DNA of 14,658 nucleotides from Clostridiales bacterium (GTDB taxonomy: Bacteria > Bacillota > Clostridia > Oscillospirales > Oscillospiraceae), in contig DQIA01000031.1 of assembly GCA_003525905.1 (NCBI GenBank), forward strand, positions 1 to 14,658. Direction: 5' to 3'. The notes beneath the pieces were generated by a model. The model searched no databases and was not told the origin of the DNA. It saw nothing but the letters and a program-made list of their open reading frames with translations. Below, one piece after another: positions 1-7,771 of this stretch. The position numbers were made by a program, and so were the translations under genes. Positions within the stretch are counted from its first letter, which is position 1, and each line of letters opens with the position of its first letter.

Positions 1-36
1 CGCTTCGAATTGCGAAGCGGCCCGCGCTGTTTGCAT
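1..36 (-). CDS. Start of a divergent gene, cut by window edge
   Basis: An ATG at 36 on the minus strand opens a frame that stays open to the edge of the window and reads MQTARAASQFEA. It lies just downstream of a good leftward promoter (73-101). A purine-rich AGGAAG (minus strand of 51-56) precedes it, but 14 bases separate it from the ATG, which is longer than usual. Bases 1-19 also form a perfect 7-bp hairpin, so the transcript could instead be an RNA leader or a non-coding RNA. Twelve residues are too few to name a family. Confidence 0.3.
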   Translation of the reverse strand, partial: MQTARAASQFEA

Positions 37-72
37 ATATTTCGACGGTGCTTCCTGGCGCACAACAATTTA

Positions 73-101
73 ATCCTAGCATATGGAAGGAAAAATGTCA
101 A
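73..101 (-). promoter_or_regulatory. Leftward sigma-A-type promoter
   Basis: On the minus strand a perfect -35 TTGACA (96-101) is followed by a 17-base spacer and a -10 TAGGAT (73-78). The -10 is preceded by TGC, giving an extended -10 (TGnTAGGAT). It would start transcription near base 66 and read out of the left edge, divergently from the protease gene. Confidence 0.55.
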
Positions 102-156
102 TAGAGAACGAAAATAAATGAACAAATTAAGAACGATTTGTGAATGACGTTGTTTT

Positions 157-186
157 TTGACATACAAAATTGCAAAAATATGGAAT
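157..186 (+). promoter_or_regulatory. Promoter of the S8 protease gene
   Basis: A perfect -35 TTGACA lies at 157-162. The -10 is weaker: TGGAAT at 181-186 (18-base spacer) or TATGGA at 179-184 (16-base spacer). Transcription would start near 193 and give a leader of about 100 bases. The poor -10 next to a perfect -35, with an inverted repeat over the -10, suggests a regulated promoter. Confidence 0.5.
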
Positions 187-192
187 TTTTGC
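172..192. promoter_or_regulatory. Operator-like inverted repeat over the -10 region
   Basis: GCAAAAAT (172-179) and ATTTTTGC (185-192) are perfect 8-base inverted arms around a 5-base centre. The 21-base palindrome covers the end of the promoter spacer and the whole -10 of the protease promoter, a place where a bound dimeric repressor would block RNA polymerase. No regulator gene is visible nearby. It could also be a chance AT-rich palindrome. Confidence 0.45.
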
Positions 193-209
193 GGGATTGA
201 CAGATGCAG

Positions 210-250
210 GCGCGGAGAGTAAACTATTTGCATATTTATTCTCTCTGCGC
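210..250 (+). promoter_or_regulatory. Stem-loop in the protease mRNA leader
   Basis: Bases 210-219 pair with 241-250 in a continuous 10-bp stem containing one G-U pair. The stem continues with TAAA (220-223) against TTTA (235-238) across a two-base bulge, leaving an 11-base loop. It sits about 15 bases after the inferred transcription start and 30 bases before the ribosome site, so it could stabilise the long mRNA or be a regulatory hairpin. No T-run follows, so it is not a classical terminator. Confidence 0.45.
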
Positions 251-292
251 GGAGAACCCGGCAAGGGAATAAAAATTACAAGGAGGAAAGAT

Positions 293-3200
293 ATGAAAAC
301 GTTGGCGAAAAAGCTGATGGCGCTTGTCCTTTGCCTGGCAATGGCGCTCGGCCTTCTCGGTGTGACCTCTGCCGGTGCAGTGCAGAGCGCTCCGAAGGCG
401 GAGGAGTCGGCCAGCAAGGTCATCTATGCCACGGACAGCAAGACCACCTACGTCCCGGCGGGCTATACCTATGTATACCAGTCCACCGATGGACGGATCT
501 ACACGCGCAAGGCAACGCAGGATACCTATATTTCCGGCCGCACCCTCAGCGCAACGGAAGCCAAGGCGCTGGCCTCTCTGTCCTATGGCGCGGAAAGCAC
601 CATCACGACGGACGACGGTCAGACGCTGGTCTGCCGCGAATATGACGCGAAGGAAGCGGCAGCCTATTCCGATGCCGTGAAGGCGATCCTGAGCGGCGAG
701 GATTACAGCGACGGCGACAAGGTCACTGTTGTGAGCGAGGCCCACGAGAAGAACGACAAGGTCAAGGTTATCATTTCGCTTGAGGCTCCGGCCGTCTGTG
801 AGATGGACGGCATGTCCGTTGAGCTGGGCAAAGGCCTCGGCAAGGCAGAGCTGGCCGCCGTGCAGAGCGTGAAGAACGGCCAGTCCTCCGTCCTTTCCAC
901 TGCGAAGAAGAAGCTTGGCCACAGCATCGAGGTCACTGGTCAGTTCTCCCTCGTGACGAACGCTATTGCCGCCACGGTTTCCTATGGCGATATGGAAACG
1001 CTCAGCAAGCTGCCCGGCGTCAAGAAGGTCTTCCTCTCTCCGTGCTATTCCGTGCCGGAGATCAACGCCGTGGAGACGGATGCCTCCGAGATCAGCACAA
1101 ACATGAAGTTCGCGGCCGCCGGTATGGGCGCGAACGCCGCATGGGACGCGGGCTATGACGGCACCGGCATGAGCGTCGCCGTCATCGACACCGGCCTGTG
1201 CTTCGAGAACCCGACGTTCTCCAAGGAACCCACCGATCCGGACGCCGTTGCCTACAGCAAGGATGACATCGCGGCCATCCTCGACAGCAAGACCCTGCAT
1301 GCCGAAGAGCTGGATAAGTCCACGGCGCTTGACACCATTTATTACAGCAGCAAGGTCCCATTTGGCTTCAACTATGCCGACGGCGAGGCCAACTTCGGCT
1401 CCGATGATGACACTATGATGGGCCACGGCACACACGTTGCCGGTATCATTGCGGGCAACCTGACCGAAGCGGATCAGGAGCAGTTCGATATGACGTCCCT
1501 CGGCATTGCACCGGAGGCACAGCTTGTCATCATGAAGGTCTTTGACAAGGGCGGCAACTGCTACTTCGATTATCTCATCGCCGCCATTGAAGACGCCATT
1601 ACCCTCGGCGTCGACTGCGCGAACCTCTCTCTCGGCCTTTCCAGCGGCCCGTATTACTACGAGGGCGTGACCGAGGTCTATGACGCCGCCACCGCAGCGG
1701 GTATCAGCGTCTGCGTCTCCGCCGGCAACGATGGCTTTACCGGCACCGAGAGCCTCTGGGGCGATGAGCAGATCAAGTCCACGAGCGTCTCCAGCGGCAC
1801 GCTGGGCATGCCCGGCACGTTCGACTCCGTCCTGACTGTCGCCAGTGCCGAGAATGAAGGCGTGAAGTGGCTCTATGACCTGGGCGTCTTCGGCTGGTAC
1901 AATGCCAGCCATCAGATCGATCAGTACATGACGACCAGCGAGGTCGAAAATATCCCGGAGGGCAAGGGCTTCTATGAGAACCTGAAGCCGACCGAGGCTC
2001 TTGAAGGCGGCGTCTATGCCTATACCGAGTCCGTGAAGAATTCCGACGGCAAGATCGTCTTCCTGCCGTTTGAGGGCGGCAATGCCGATTCCCTTGTCGC
2101 GGCGGCCAAGGCGGCCGGTGCCGTGGGCCTTGCGCTCTACGATCCGACGCCCGCCGAAGGGGAAGAGTACGATTATGTGAATGTTGAGCTCACCAATTAT
2201 GACGTTCCCGTTGCCCGTGTCAATTTGACGGAATTCAACTGGATGAAGCAGAACAACAGCACGGGTACTGTCAGCATCAAGGCCGACTGGAACCGCAGCA
2301 ATTTTGCGGGCGAGATGTCCTCGTTCTCGTCCTGGGGCCCGACGGAAGGCCTCTCTCTGAAGCCGGAGATCACCGGCATCGGCGGTAACGTCTTCTCCGC
2401 ATACTATGGCGAGTTTTTCGCAGTTGCCTCCGGCACCTCGATGTCTTCTCCGGCCGTCGCCGCCTCCATGGCACTGCTGCGGCAGTATCTGAAGACGACC
2501 TCCATCCCGGAAGAGGACTATGCCAAGGTCGCCAACTGCCTGCTTATGAGCACGGCAACGCCGATCGTCGATGAAGCGAACGGCACCTATTACTTCGTCC
2601 GCCGTCAGGGTGCAGGCCTTGCCAACGTCGGCAACGCCGTGAAGTCCGGCGCTTACATCGCCGTCGAGGGCACCGACAAGGCCAAGCTCGAGCTGGGCGA
2701 CGATGCCGAGAAGACCGGCAAGTACGAGATGAAGTTCAGCGTCGTCAACTTCTCCCAGGAAGCCAAGACCTATGCGCTCAGCCTGCAGGGCCTCGGCCAG
2801 GCTGCAGAGGGCGGCCTTGTCAAGGGCGGCAAGGTCACCTATCTCACGCAGAACTATGCAAAGAAGCTCGACGCGACCTATACCACCAGCCTGAACGGCA
2901 ACGAGCTCACGGTTCCCGCCGGTGCGACTGCACAGGTCACCGTGACCCTGCAGCTGACCGACGCGCAGAAGGCCTACTATGATGAGCGCTTCCCGAACGG
3001 CGCATATGTAGAGGGCTTTGTCCAGCTCACGAGCAAGGACGCCGTCACCCTGTCCGTCCCGTTCCTCGCGTTCTACGGCGACTTCGGCGCGGCTCCCGTT
3101 GCCGAGACCGGCAGCTACGCGACCATTCTGGGTGGTGAGCGCTCCTACAACACGGCCGATCAGGTCGTCAGCGGCATCTACAGCTACCGCTCCATCAGCG

Positions 3201-4855
3201 ACAGCGATGCTCTTTCCTGGATGACCGAGAAGTCCTGGTTGGGCGATACGGCCGCCCCCGGCATGTCCATGCTCCCGATGGACGAGTTCAATTTCTCCAC
3301 GATGTTCGCGGCCTATAAGGGCTTTGTGCCGGAGACGGCGGGCATCTCTCCGAACGGCGACAATTCGCTCGACGGGTTCTACATGAAGATCGGCCTGCTG
3401 CGCAACGTCGATAACATCCACTATACCGTCACGAACCTGACGACGGGCGAGATCCTGTCCGAGCAGGATACCGAATTCCTGCAGAAGAGCTACGCGGGCG
3501 GCGTTTATGCCGGCAGCGAGGCCGGAGACTTCGACATGAGCTGGCTCTACGCCAAGGGCGTGAACGAGGACGGCGAGGAATATATTGATTATTCCAAGTG
3601 CAGCCAGCCGGAGAACTCCCTCATCTCCGTCAAGGCGGAGATCACTCCGGAGTGCAAGACCGCCAAGACCCAGACGCTCGAGTATACGTTCTATATCGAT
3701 ACGACCGGCCCGAACAGCAAGAAGCCGACGTTCAGCTACAAGACGGAAGACTGGGGCTGGGGCCCGGAGTCCATGTACACGATCTCCGTGGAATCGGACG
3801 AGGCCTGGTATCAGGACTACGACATGAGCATCACCATCGAATATGATGAAGAGACCGGCGAGTTCTTTGCTTCCGCCTTCACCTCCACCTATTTCCCGAC
3901 CGCGCAGCCGAACGGCGAGGGCGTCCACGGCATGAGCGAATCCGGCAGCATGATGTACACCGACTCGCGTACCGATATCTTCCTCGGATATGACTACGCA
4001 GGCAACTGCTCCGCCTATACCATTACCGGTTCGCAGCTCGATGACAACATCAGCCTCTCTGCGGAAACGGACTCGATCTACATTGGCGAGGAAGTGACCA
4101 TCCAGAATACCGATGTCGACGACTATGCCATGCTCCTGAACTGGGAGGTCTCCGATCCCGAGATCGCCGAGATCGTCTCCAGTGACGACAGCAGCGTGAC
4201 CATCAAGGGCCTGAAGCGCGGCGACGTGGCTGTGACTGCCTCCGTCGGCGACTTCAAAAAGTCCGTCACGATCCATGTCCTGGACAAGAACTATGAGGAT
4301 CTGAAGGGCAAGTTCCAGGATATCTCCGGCCACTGGGCAGAGGACACCATTCTGGAGGCTGTCTACCGCGGCCTGTTCAACGGCGTGAGCAGCGACCTGT
4401 TCGATCCGGACAGTGCCATCACCCGCGCCATGTTCGTCACAGTGCTCTACCGTATGGAGGGTCAGCCCGCAGTCGACCAGAAGGCAGGCTTCACGGATGT
4501 GGCAGAGGGCAGCTACTACGCCGCCGCCGTGGATTGGGCCGCAAAGAACGGCATCGTCAACGGCGTCTCCGAGACGTCCTTCGATCCGGATGCCGCCATC
4601 ACCCGTGAGCAGATGGCAGCGATCCTGTATCGCTACGCCGCCTATTGGGAGCTTGACGTGAGCGCAGAGGCCGACCTCAGCGCCTACGAGGATGCTTCTT
4701 CCGTCAGCGCCTATGCCCAGGCTGCCATGCAGTGGGCCGTGGCCAACGGCGTGATCAACGGCACGTCTGCCACGACGCTCGAGCCCGCCGGTACGGCGAC
4801 CCGCGCGCAGGCCGCGACGGTGCTGGTCCGCTTCCAGAACAGTATGAAGAGCTGA
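293..4855 (+). CDS. Secreted S8 subtilisin-like protease with C-terminal SLH anchor
   Basis: 1520-residue cell-surface serine endopeptidase. The ATG at 293 follows a perfect AGGAGG (281-286) at 6-base spacing and opens directly into a signal peptide: KK near residue 6, a hydrophobic core, and likely cleavage after AGA at 27-29. Residues of roughly 150-270 look like an I9-type propeptide. The catalytic domain has an intact triad: Asp299 (VAVIDTGL), His378 (GHGTHVAG) and Ser716 (SGTSMSSP), with oxyanion Asn479 (SAGND). A PA-like insertion lies at about 573-664, between Asn and Ser as in C5a-peptidase/lactocepin-type S8 enzymes. Beta-sandwich (Fn3-like) stretches follow, including ISPNGD near 1019, then a Big_2-like Ig domain (about 1253-1328) and three SLH repeats starting near 1341, 1399 and 1464. 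SLH domains normally bind secondary cell-wall polymer, so I infer S-layer-type wall attachment; there is no LPXTG. The TRAE-type motifs read TRAM, TREQ and TRAQ. The substrate is unknown; nutrient proteolysis or host-protein cleavage are both possible. The gene is monocistronic. Confidence 0.95.
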   Translation: MKTLAKKLMALVLCLAMALGLLGVTSAGAVQSAPKAEESASKVIYATDSKTTYVPAGYTYVYQSTDGRIYTRKATQDTYISGRTLSATEAKALASLSYGAESTITTDDGQTLVCREYDAKEAAAYSDAVKAILSGEDYSDGDKVTVVSEAHEKNDKVKVIISLEAPAVCEMDGMSVELGKGLGKAELAAVQSVKNGQSSVLSTAKKKLGHSIEVTGQFSLVTNAIAATVSYGDMETLSKLPGVKKVFLSPCYSVPEINAVETDASEISTNMKFAAAGMGANAAWDAGYDGTGMSVAVIDTGLCFENPTFSKEPTDPDAVAYSKDDIAAILDSKTLHAEELDKSTALDTIYYSSKVPFGFNYADGEANFGSDDDTMMGHGTHVAGIIAGNLTEADQEQFDMTSLGIAPEAQLVIMKVFDKGGNCYFDYLIAAIEDAITLGVDCANLSLGLSSGPYYYEGVTEVYDAATAAGISVCVSAGNDGFTGTESLWGDEQIKSTSVSSGTLGMPGTFDSVLTVASAENEGVKWLYDLGVFGWYNASHQIDQYMTTSEVENIPEGKGFYENLKPTEALEGGVYAYTESVKNSDGKIVFLPFEGGNADSLVAAAKAAGAVGLALYDPTPAEGEEYDYVNVELTNYDVPVARVNLTEFNWMKQNNSTGTVSIKADWNRSNFAGEMSSFSSWGPTEGLSLKPEITGIGGNVFSAYYGEFFAVASGTSMSSPAVAASMALLRQYLKTTSIPEEDYAKVANCLLMSTATPIVDEANGTYYFVRRQGAGLANVGNAVKSGAYIAVEGTDKAKLELGDDAEKTGKYEMKFSVVNFSQEAKTYALSLQGLGQAAEGGLVKGGKVTYLTQNYAKKLDATYTTSLNGNELTVPAGATAQVTVTLQLTDAQKAYYDERFPNGAYVEGFVQLTSKDAVTLSVPFLAFYGDFGAAPVAETGSYATILGGERSYNTADQVVSGIYSYRSISDSDALSWMTEKSWLGDTAAPGMSMLPMDEFNFSTMFAAYKGFVPETAGISPNGDNSLDGFYMKIGLLRNVDNIHYTVTNLTTGEILSEQDTEFLQKSYAGGVYAGSEAGDFDMSWLYAKGVNEDGEEYIDYSKCSQPENSLISVKAEITPECKTAKTQTLEYTFYIDTTGPNSKKPTFSYKTEDWGWGPESMYTISVESDEAWYQDYDMSITIEYDEETGEFFASAFTSTYFPTAQPNGEGVHGMSESGSMMYTDSRTDIFLGYDYAGNCSAYTITGSQLDDNISLSAETDSIYIGEEVTIQNTDVDDYAMLLNWEVSDPEIAEIVSSDDSSVTIKGLKRGDVAVTASVGDFKKSVTIHVLDKNYEDLKGKFQDISGHWAEDTILEAVYRGLFNGVSSDLFDPDSAITRAMFVTVLYRMEGQPAVDQKAGFTDVAEGSYYAAAVDWAAKNGIVNGVSETSFDPDAAITREQMAAILYRYAAYWELDVSAEADLSAYEDASSVSAYAQAAMQWAVANGVINGTSATTLEPAGTATRAQAATVLVRFQNSMKS

Positions 4856-4885
4856 CGTTTCATACCGACGCTTTCCTTTCCTTGG

Positions 4886-4919
4886 CGCCCCCCTTTCGCT
4901 TCGGCGGGAGGGGGGCGTT
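4886..4919 (+). terminator. Terminator hairpin after the protease gene
   Basis: CGCCCCCC (4886-4893) pairs with GGGGGGCG (4910-4917). The stem continues inward through TTTCG/CGGGA, using G-U pairs, and is closed by a C(TTCG)G tetraloop, about 14 bp in all. The following T-run is poor (TTGACCGTTT), so termination may be incomplete or rely on stem strength. It starts about 30 bases after the stop codon and ends just before the next promoter. Confidence 0.7.
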
Positions 4920-4925
4920 GACCGT

Positions 4926-4954
4926 TTGACAGGCGGCTGCATTTATGGTACAAT
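4926..4954 (+). promoter_or_regulatory. Strong sigma-A promoter of the DUF2079 gene
   Basis: A perfect -35 TTGACA (4926-4931), a 17-base spacer and a -10 TACAAT (4949-4954) preceded by TGG, so the -10 is also extended. Predicted transcription start is about 4961, inside or beside the ribosome-binding site GGAAGGTGAG (4961-4970). The leader would be only about 13 bases. Confidence 0.75.
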
Positions 4955-4973
4955 CCCGGCGGAAGGTGAGATT

Positions 4974-6824
4974 ATGCGTGTGATTTCCCGCCCGGCCGCA
5001 GGGGATGTGATCCGGCGCCTGCTTCTGGCGTGGCTGCTGACCGGAGCCATACAATATACCTGTCTGCCCGCGCCCGAACGGGTGCTGAGCGGCTTTTCCG
5101 CCCTGACGGGGCAGTCGTTCCCGCTGCTGCTCGTGGGGACGGCGGCCTCCTTTGCCCTGCTTACGCTGGCGGGCCTTCGCTGGCGCACGGCGCGCTGGGA
5201 GCGCGCGGCCCTGCCGCTGTGCTTCGGCTGGCAGCTCGTGCTGGGCCTGTGCGCCTCGTGGTCCGTGCCGCTGCTGTGCGCCGGGCTTGTCGTGCTGGCC
5301 CTTCTGCTCGTCTACGCCGCCTATGGCGCGCGGATGGACGGAGAGAGCCTGACAGCTGCGCCGGTGTGCACCGGCCGCCGCGCAGGGCTTATTATTGTAA
5401 TCATTGCCGCAGCCGTGTTTCTTGTGGCCGTGCTGGCGCTGACGGTGTTCCGCGTGCTGAGCTATGCCGCGCCGACCTATGACTTCGGCATCTTTTCCCA
5501 GATGTTCCACAGCATGCGCACGACGGGCCTGCCCGTGACGACGTGCGAGCGCGACCGCGTGCTGTCGCACTTCGCCGTGCATGTTTCGCCGATCTACTAT
5601 CTGTTCCTGCCGTTTTACGCCCTGTTCCCGTCGCCCGTGACGCTCGAGGTGCTGCAGGCCCTGCTGCTGGCCTCGGCGGTCATCCCGCTCTGGCGCATTG
5701 CGCGGCGGCACGGTCTGTCCGGTGTGACGGCCGGCCTGCTGTGCGCCCTGCTGCTGCTCTGGCCTGCCTATGCGGGCGGCACGAGCTATGACGTGCATGA
5801 AAACAAATTCCTCACGCCGCTGCTGCTGTGGCTGTTCGACTTCCTCGACCGCCGCTGCGTGTGGGGAATCGCCCTGTTCTCCGTGCTGACCTGCATGGTC
5901 AAGGAGGACGCGCCCGTTTATGTCGCGGTCATCGCGCTGTGGGTGGTCCTGCGGGCTCTGACCCGCACCGGGGCGGAGCGGCGCTGGGGCCTGCTCACGG
6001 GCGGTGCGATGCTCGTCGGCGCAGTGGGCTATTTCCTCGGCGTGACGGCCTGGCTCGCTGCCGACGGCGACGGCGTTATGTCCTATCGCTACAGCAATTT
6101 CCTCTATGACGGCTCGGATTCGCTGTTCACGGTCATCAAGGCCGTGCTGCTCTCGCCGGTGCGGACGCTCCGGGAGTGCTTCGAGGGCGAGAAGATCGCG
6201 TTCTTCTTCCTGACGATGGGGCCGCTGCTGTTCCTGCCGCTGTGCACGCGGCGCTATGAGCGGCTCGTGCTGCTCATCCCGTTCCTGCTTGTGAACCTGA
6301 TGTCGGATTATACCTATCAGCACAGCATTTTCTTCCAGTACACCTACGGCTCTGCGGCCTGCCTGTTCTACCTGACGGCCGTGAATCTGGCGGAGCTGCC
6401 GCGCGTCTGGAACCGCCCGGCGCTGGCGGCTACGGCGGCCCTGCTGGCGGGCGTGTGCTTCTGCGGGAACATCCTGCCGCTCTCCGAGAATTATGTCAAC
6501 CGCTATTTCGACTACCGCGCGGTCTGGCAGGAGACGGACGCCGTGCTGGACCGCATCCCGGACGATGCGAGCGTCACGGCCACGACGTTCCTTGTGGTGC
6601 CGCTGTCGCGGCGCGCCGTGCTCTATGACCTGCGCTACTGCTCGCAGGAGCACCTGCTCAGCACGGACTATGTCGTTGTGGAAACGACGGACAGCGGCAG
6701 CCTGAAGCCCTATGCCGTGGATGGGGAGGACGGGCTGGAGGGCCTGACGGCTCTGCTGCGCGCCGCGGGCTATGCGCAGCTGCCGGATACCGGAAGCCGC
6801 CTGCAGCTCTGGAAAAGGCCGTAG
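4974..6824 (+). CDS. DUF2079 family polytopic membrane protein (GT-C-like)
   Basis: 616-residue integral membrane protein of the DUF2079 family, whose members are thought to share the GT-C glycosyltransferase fold; donor and acceptor are unknown. The ATG at 4974 is chosen because GGAAGGTGAG ends 3 bases before it; the in-frame upstream ATG at 4926 lies in the promoter. There are about ten or more hydrophobic helices. Family hallmarks are TYDFGIFSQ with Asp170 at the start of the first large outside loop (the position of the catalytic Asp in GT-C enzymes), SYDVHENKF with Asp273/His275/Glu276, and CMVKEDAPVYVA. The last roughly 95 residues are a soluble tail (DRIPDDASVTATTFLVVPLS) typical of the family. 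It stands alone between a terminator/promoter pair and a second terminator. A lipid-linked sugar transferase for envelope polymers is an inference from the fold. Confidence 0.88.
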   Translation: MRVISRPAAGDVIRRLLLAWLLTGAIQYTCLPAPERVLSGFSALTGQSFPLLLVGTAASFALLTLAGLRWRTARWERAALPLCFGWQLVLGLCASWSVPLLCAGLVVLALLLVYAAYGARMDGESLTAAPVCTGRRAGLIIVIIAAAVFLVAVLALTVFRVLSYAAPTYDFGIFSQMFHSMRTTGLPVTTCERDRVLSHFAVHVSPIYYLFLPFYALFPSPVTLEVLQALLLASAVIPLWRIARRHGLSGVTAGLLCALLLLWPAYAGGTSYDVHENKFLTPLLLWLFDFLDRRCVWGIALFSVLTCMVKEDAPVYVAVIALWVVLRALTRTGAERRWGLLTGGAMLVGAVGYFLGVTAWLAADGDGVMSYRYSNFLYDGSDSLFTVIKAVLLSPVRTLRECFEGEKIAFFFLTMGPLLFLPLCTRRYERLVLLIPFLLVNLMSDYTYQHSIFFQYTYGSAACLFYLTAVNLAELPRVWNRPALAATAALLAGVCFCGNILPLSENYVNRYFDYRAVWQETDAVLDRIPDDASVTATTFLVVPLSRRAVLYDLRYCSQEHLLSTDYVVVETTDSGSLKPYAVDGEDGLEGLTALLRAAGYAQLPDTGSRLQLWKRP

Positions 6825-6843
6825 AGGCCGGAATATGCAGCAG

Positions 6844-6891
6844 ATCGACCTGTGGAACCGTTTTGATGCGGAACACCACAGGTCGATTTTT
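6844..6891 (+). terminator. Rho-independent terminator after the DUF2079 gene
   Basis: A perfect 12-bp stem, ATCGACCTGTGG (6844-6855) with CCACAGGTCGAT (6876-6887), and a 20-base loop that can form an inner CCG/CGG helix. It is followed directly by T residues (6887-6891). It begins 20 bases after the stop codon at 6824. Confidence 0.85.
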
Positions 6892-6906
6892 GGTACATTT
6901 GCCGTC

Positions 6907-6934
6907 TTGTAAAATTGGGGGGGACTGGTATACT
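6907..6934 (+). promoter_or_regulatory. Promoter of the lipoprotein/DUF6487 operon
   Basis: The -10 TATACT (6929-6934) is preceded by TGG, so it is an extended -10. A partial -35 TTGTAA (6907-6912) lies 16 bases upstream. Position, directly after a strong terminator and about 45 bases before the next start codon, supports it. Confidence 0.55.
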
Positions 6935-6982
6935 GGAAGCGTAAGAAAAGAACTTTTCAGGCCGGACAGGAGGCGGCACAGA

Positions 6983-7459
6983 ATGAAACAGAGCGGAAGA
7001 AGGATCGCAGCGGTCGTGCTGGCGTTGGTGCTGGCTGCCGCCGGGATGGCGGGCTGCAGAATCAGCCGGACCCGAGCCATGACGGACAAGGAACGCACGG
7101 CCTGCGAGGCCTACACCATTTCGTTCCCGGAGGAAGTCCTCGGGGATAAGACGCTTGCAGAGACCATCCTGTCGCTCTGCACGGCGCAGGAGGAGACCGA
7201 GCATGGGACCGTCTATGACGGGGCGGCCCTGCAGCCGTATCTCTATCAGTGCAGCGAGGTCACGGAGGTCGTTTCCAGCATGGACCGGCCGATGCATCTG
7301 AATGTGAGCTACAAAACGCAGGACGACATCGAGGCTTCGCTCGAGATCGACTATGACGTGATCGTGCTGCGCTCGGTCTATTATCCGGAGGAGGATGCAT
7401 ATGCGCTCGAGCAGATGGGGAAGGCGGTCTGGATGACGCATTTCCGGTATGGAAGCTAG
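6983..7459 (+). CDS. Small lipoprotein, family not recognised
   Basis: 158 residues. The ATG at 6983 follows AGGAGG (6968-6973) at 9 bases. The N-terminus is a lipoprotein signal: RR at 6-7, a hydrophobic stretch (residues 8-22), and lipobox MAGC with the lipid-modified cysteine at 25. The exported part (about 133 residues) is acidic, looks mixed alpha/beta, and has three further cysteines (41, 66, 90). I do not recognise a family; the sequence resembles small clostridial surface lipoproteins without assigned function. It is the first gene of a two-gene operon: the ribosome site of the next gene starts within its stop codon. Confidence 0.8.
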   Translation: MKQSGRRIAAVVLALVLAAAGMAGCRISRTRAMTDKERTACEAYTISFPEEVLGDKTLAETILSLCTAQEETEHGTVYDGAALQPYLYQCSEVTEVVSSMDRPMHLNVSYKTQDDIEASLEIDYDVIVLRSVYYPEEDAYALEQMGKAVWMTHFRYGS

Positions 7460-7468
7460 GAGGGCGGA

Positions 7469-7771
7469 ATGGAAGAGTCTGAACTTAGAAATACCGCCCC
7501 GGAATATGACCCCAAGCCCTGCCCGCTCTGCGGCAGGACCATGCGGCGCGGGCTGATTCAAAGCGGCGGTGTCCTGTATTTCACCGATGAGGAGAAGTAC
7601 TGGATCAACTGGCCGCTGAAGTCCCGCGGGGACATCCCGCTGCTGGGCGGGAAGCTCTTTCCGACCTTCCCGGATGACGGCGCGACGAAGCTTGCTCAGA
7701 TCTGCACGGACTGCGAGATTGTTCTCTTCTACTACGGCAAGAAGTGGGACGACCGGCGCTGGAACAGATAA
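7469..7771 (+). CDS. DUF6487 family zinc-ribbon protein
   Basis: 100-residue soluble protein. AGGAGGG (7458-7464) overlaps the stop codon of the lipoprotein gene and ends 4 bases before the ATG at 7469. Two CxxC knuckles, CPLC (18-21) and CTDC (79-82), would bind one zinc ion. The order CPxCG...MxxGxIQSGG...W...CxxCxxxxFYY matches the DUF6487 family as I know it: small zinc ribbons common in Firmicutes, function unknown. No signal peptide or membrane helix is present, so it should be cytoplasmic, whereas its operon partner is exported. The stop codon TAA runs into the first hairpin of the convergent gap. Confidence 0.82.
   Translation: MEESELRNTAPEYDPKPCPLCGRTMRRGLIQSGGVLYFTDEEKYWINWPLKSRGDIPLLGGKLFPTFPDDGATKLAQICTDCEIVLFYYGKKWDDRRWNR

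Noticed and set aside
1..19. Perfect 7-bp hairpin at the left edge as a terminator
   Set aside because: No T-run on either side, and the bases also read as the start of an open frame behind a promoter.
170..292. 41-residue N-terminal extension of the protease
   Set aside because: It starts inside the promoter and operator-like repeat, has no ribosome site and would bury the signal peptide. The ATG at 293 has a perfect AGGAGG.
4313..4852. SLH repeats as a tandem DNA repeat
   Set aside because: The three copies are similar only at protein level; the DNA has diverged, so this is ordinary domain repetition.
236..4942. 1568-residue open frame antisense to the protease gene
   Set aside because: It is in register with the sense codons and open only because the gene has no TTA, CTA or TCA codons. 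The translation is A/G/R/V/D/H-rich without domains. The same applies to the antisense frames at 4860-6653, 8251-11166, 11102-11968 and 12138-14561.
4926..4973. Upstream start for the DUF2079 gene
   Set aside because: The first codons coincide with the -35 to -10 promoter elements; the ATG at 4974 has the ribosome site.
6863..6982. 40-residue extension of the lipoprotein
   Set aside because: It covers the terminator loop and the promoter and would hide the lipoprotein signal.
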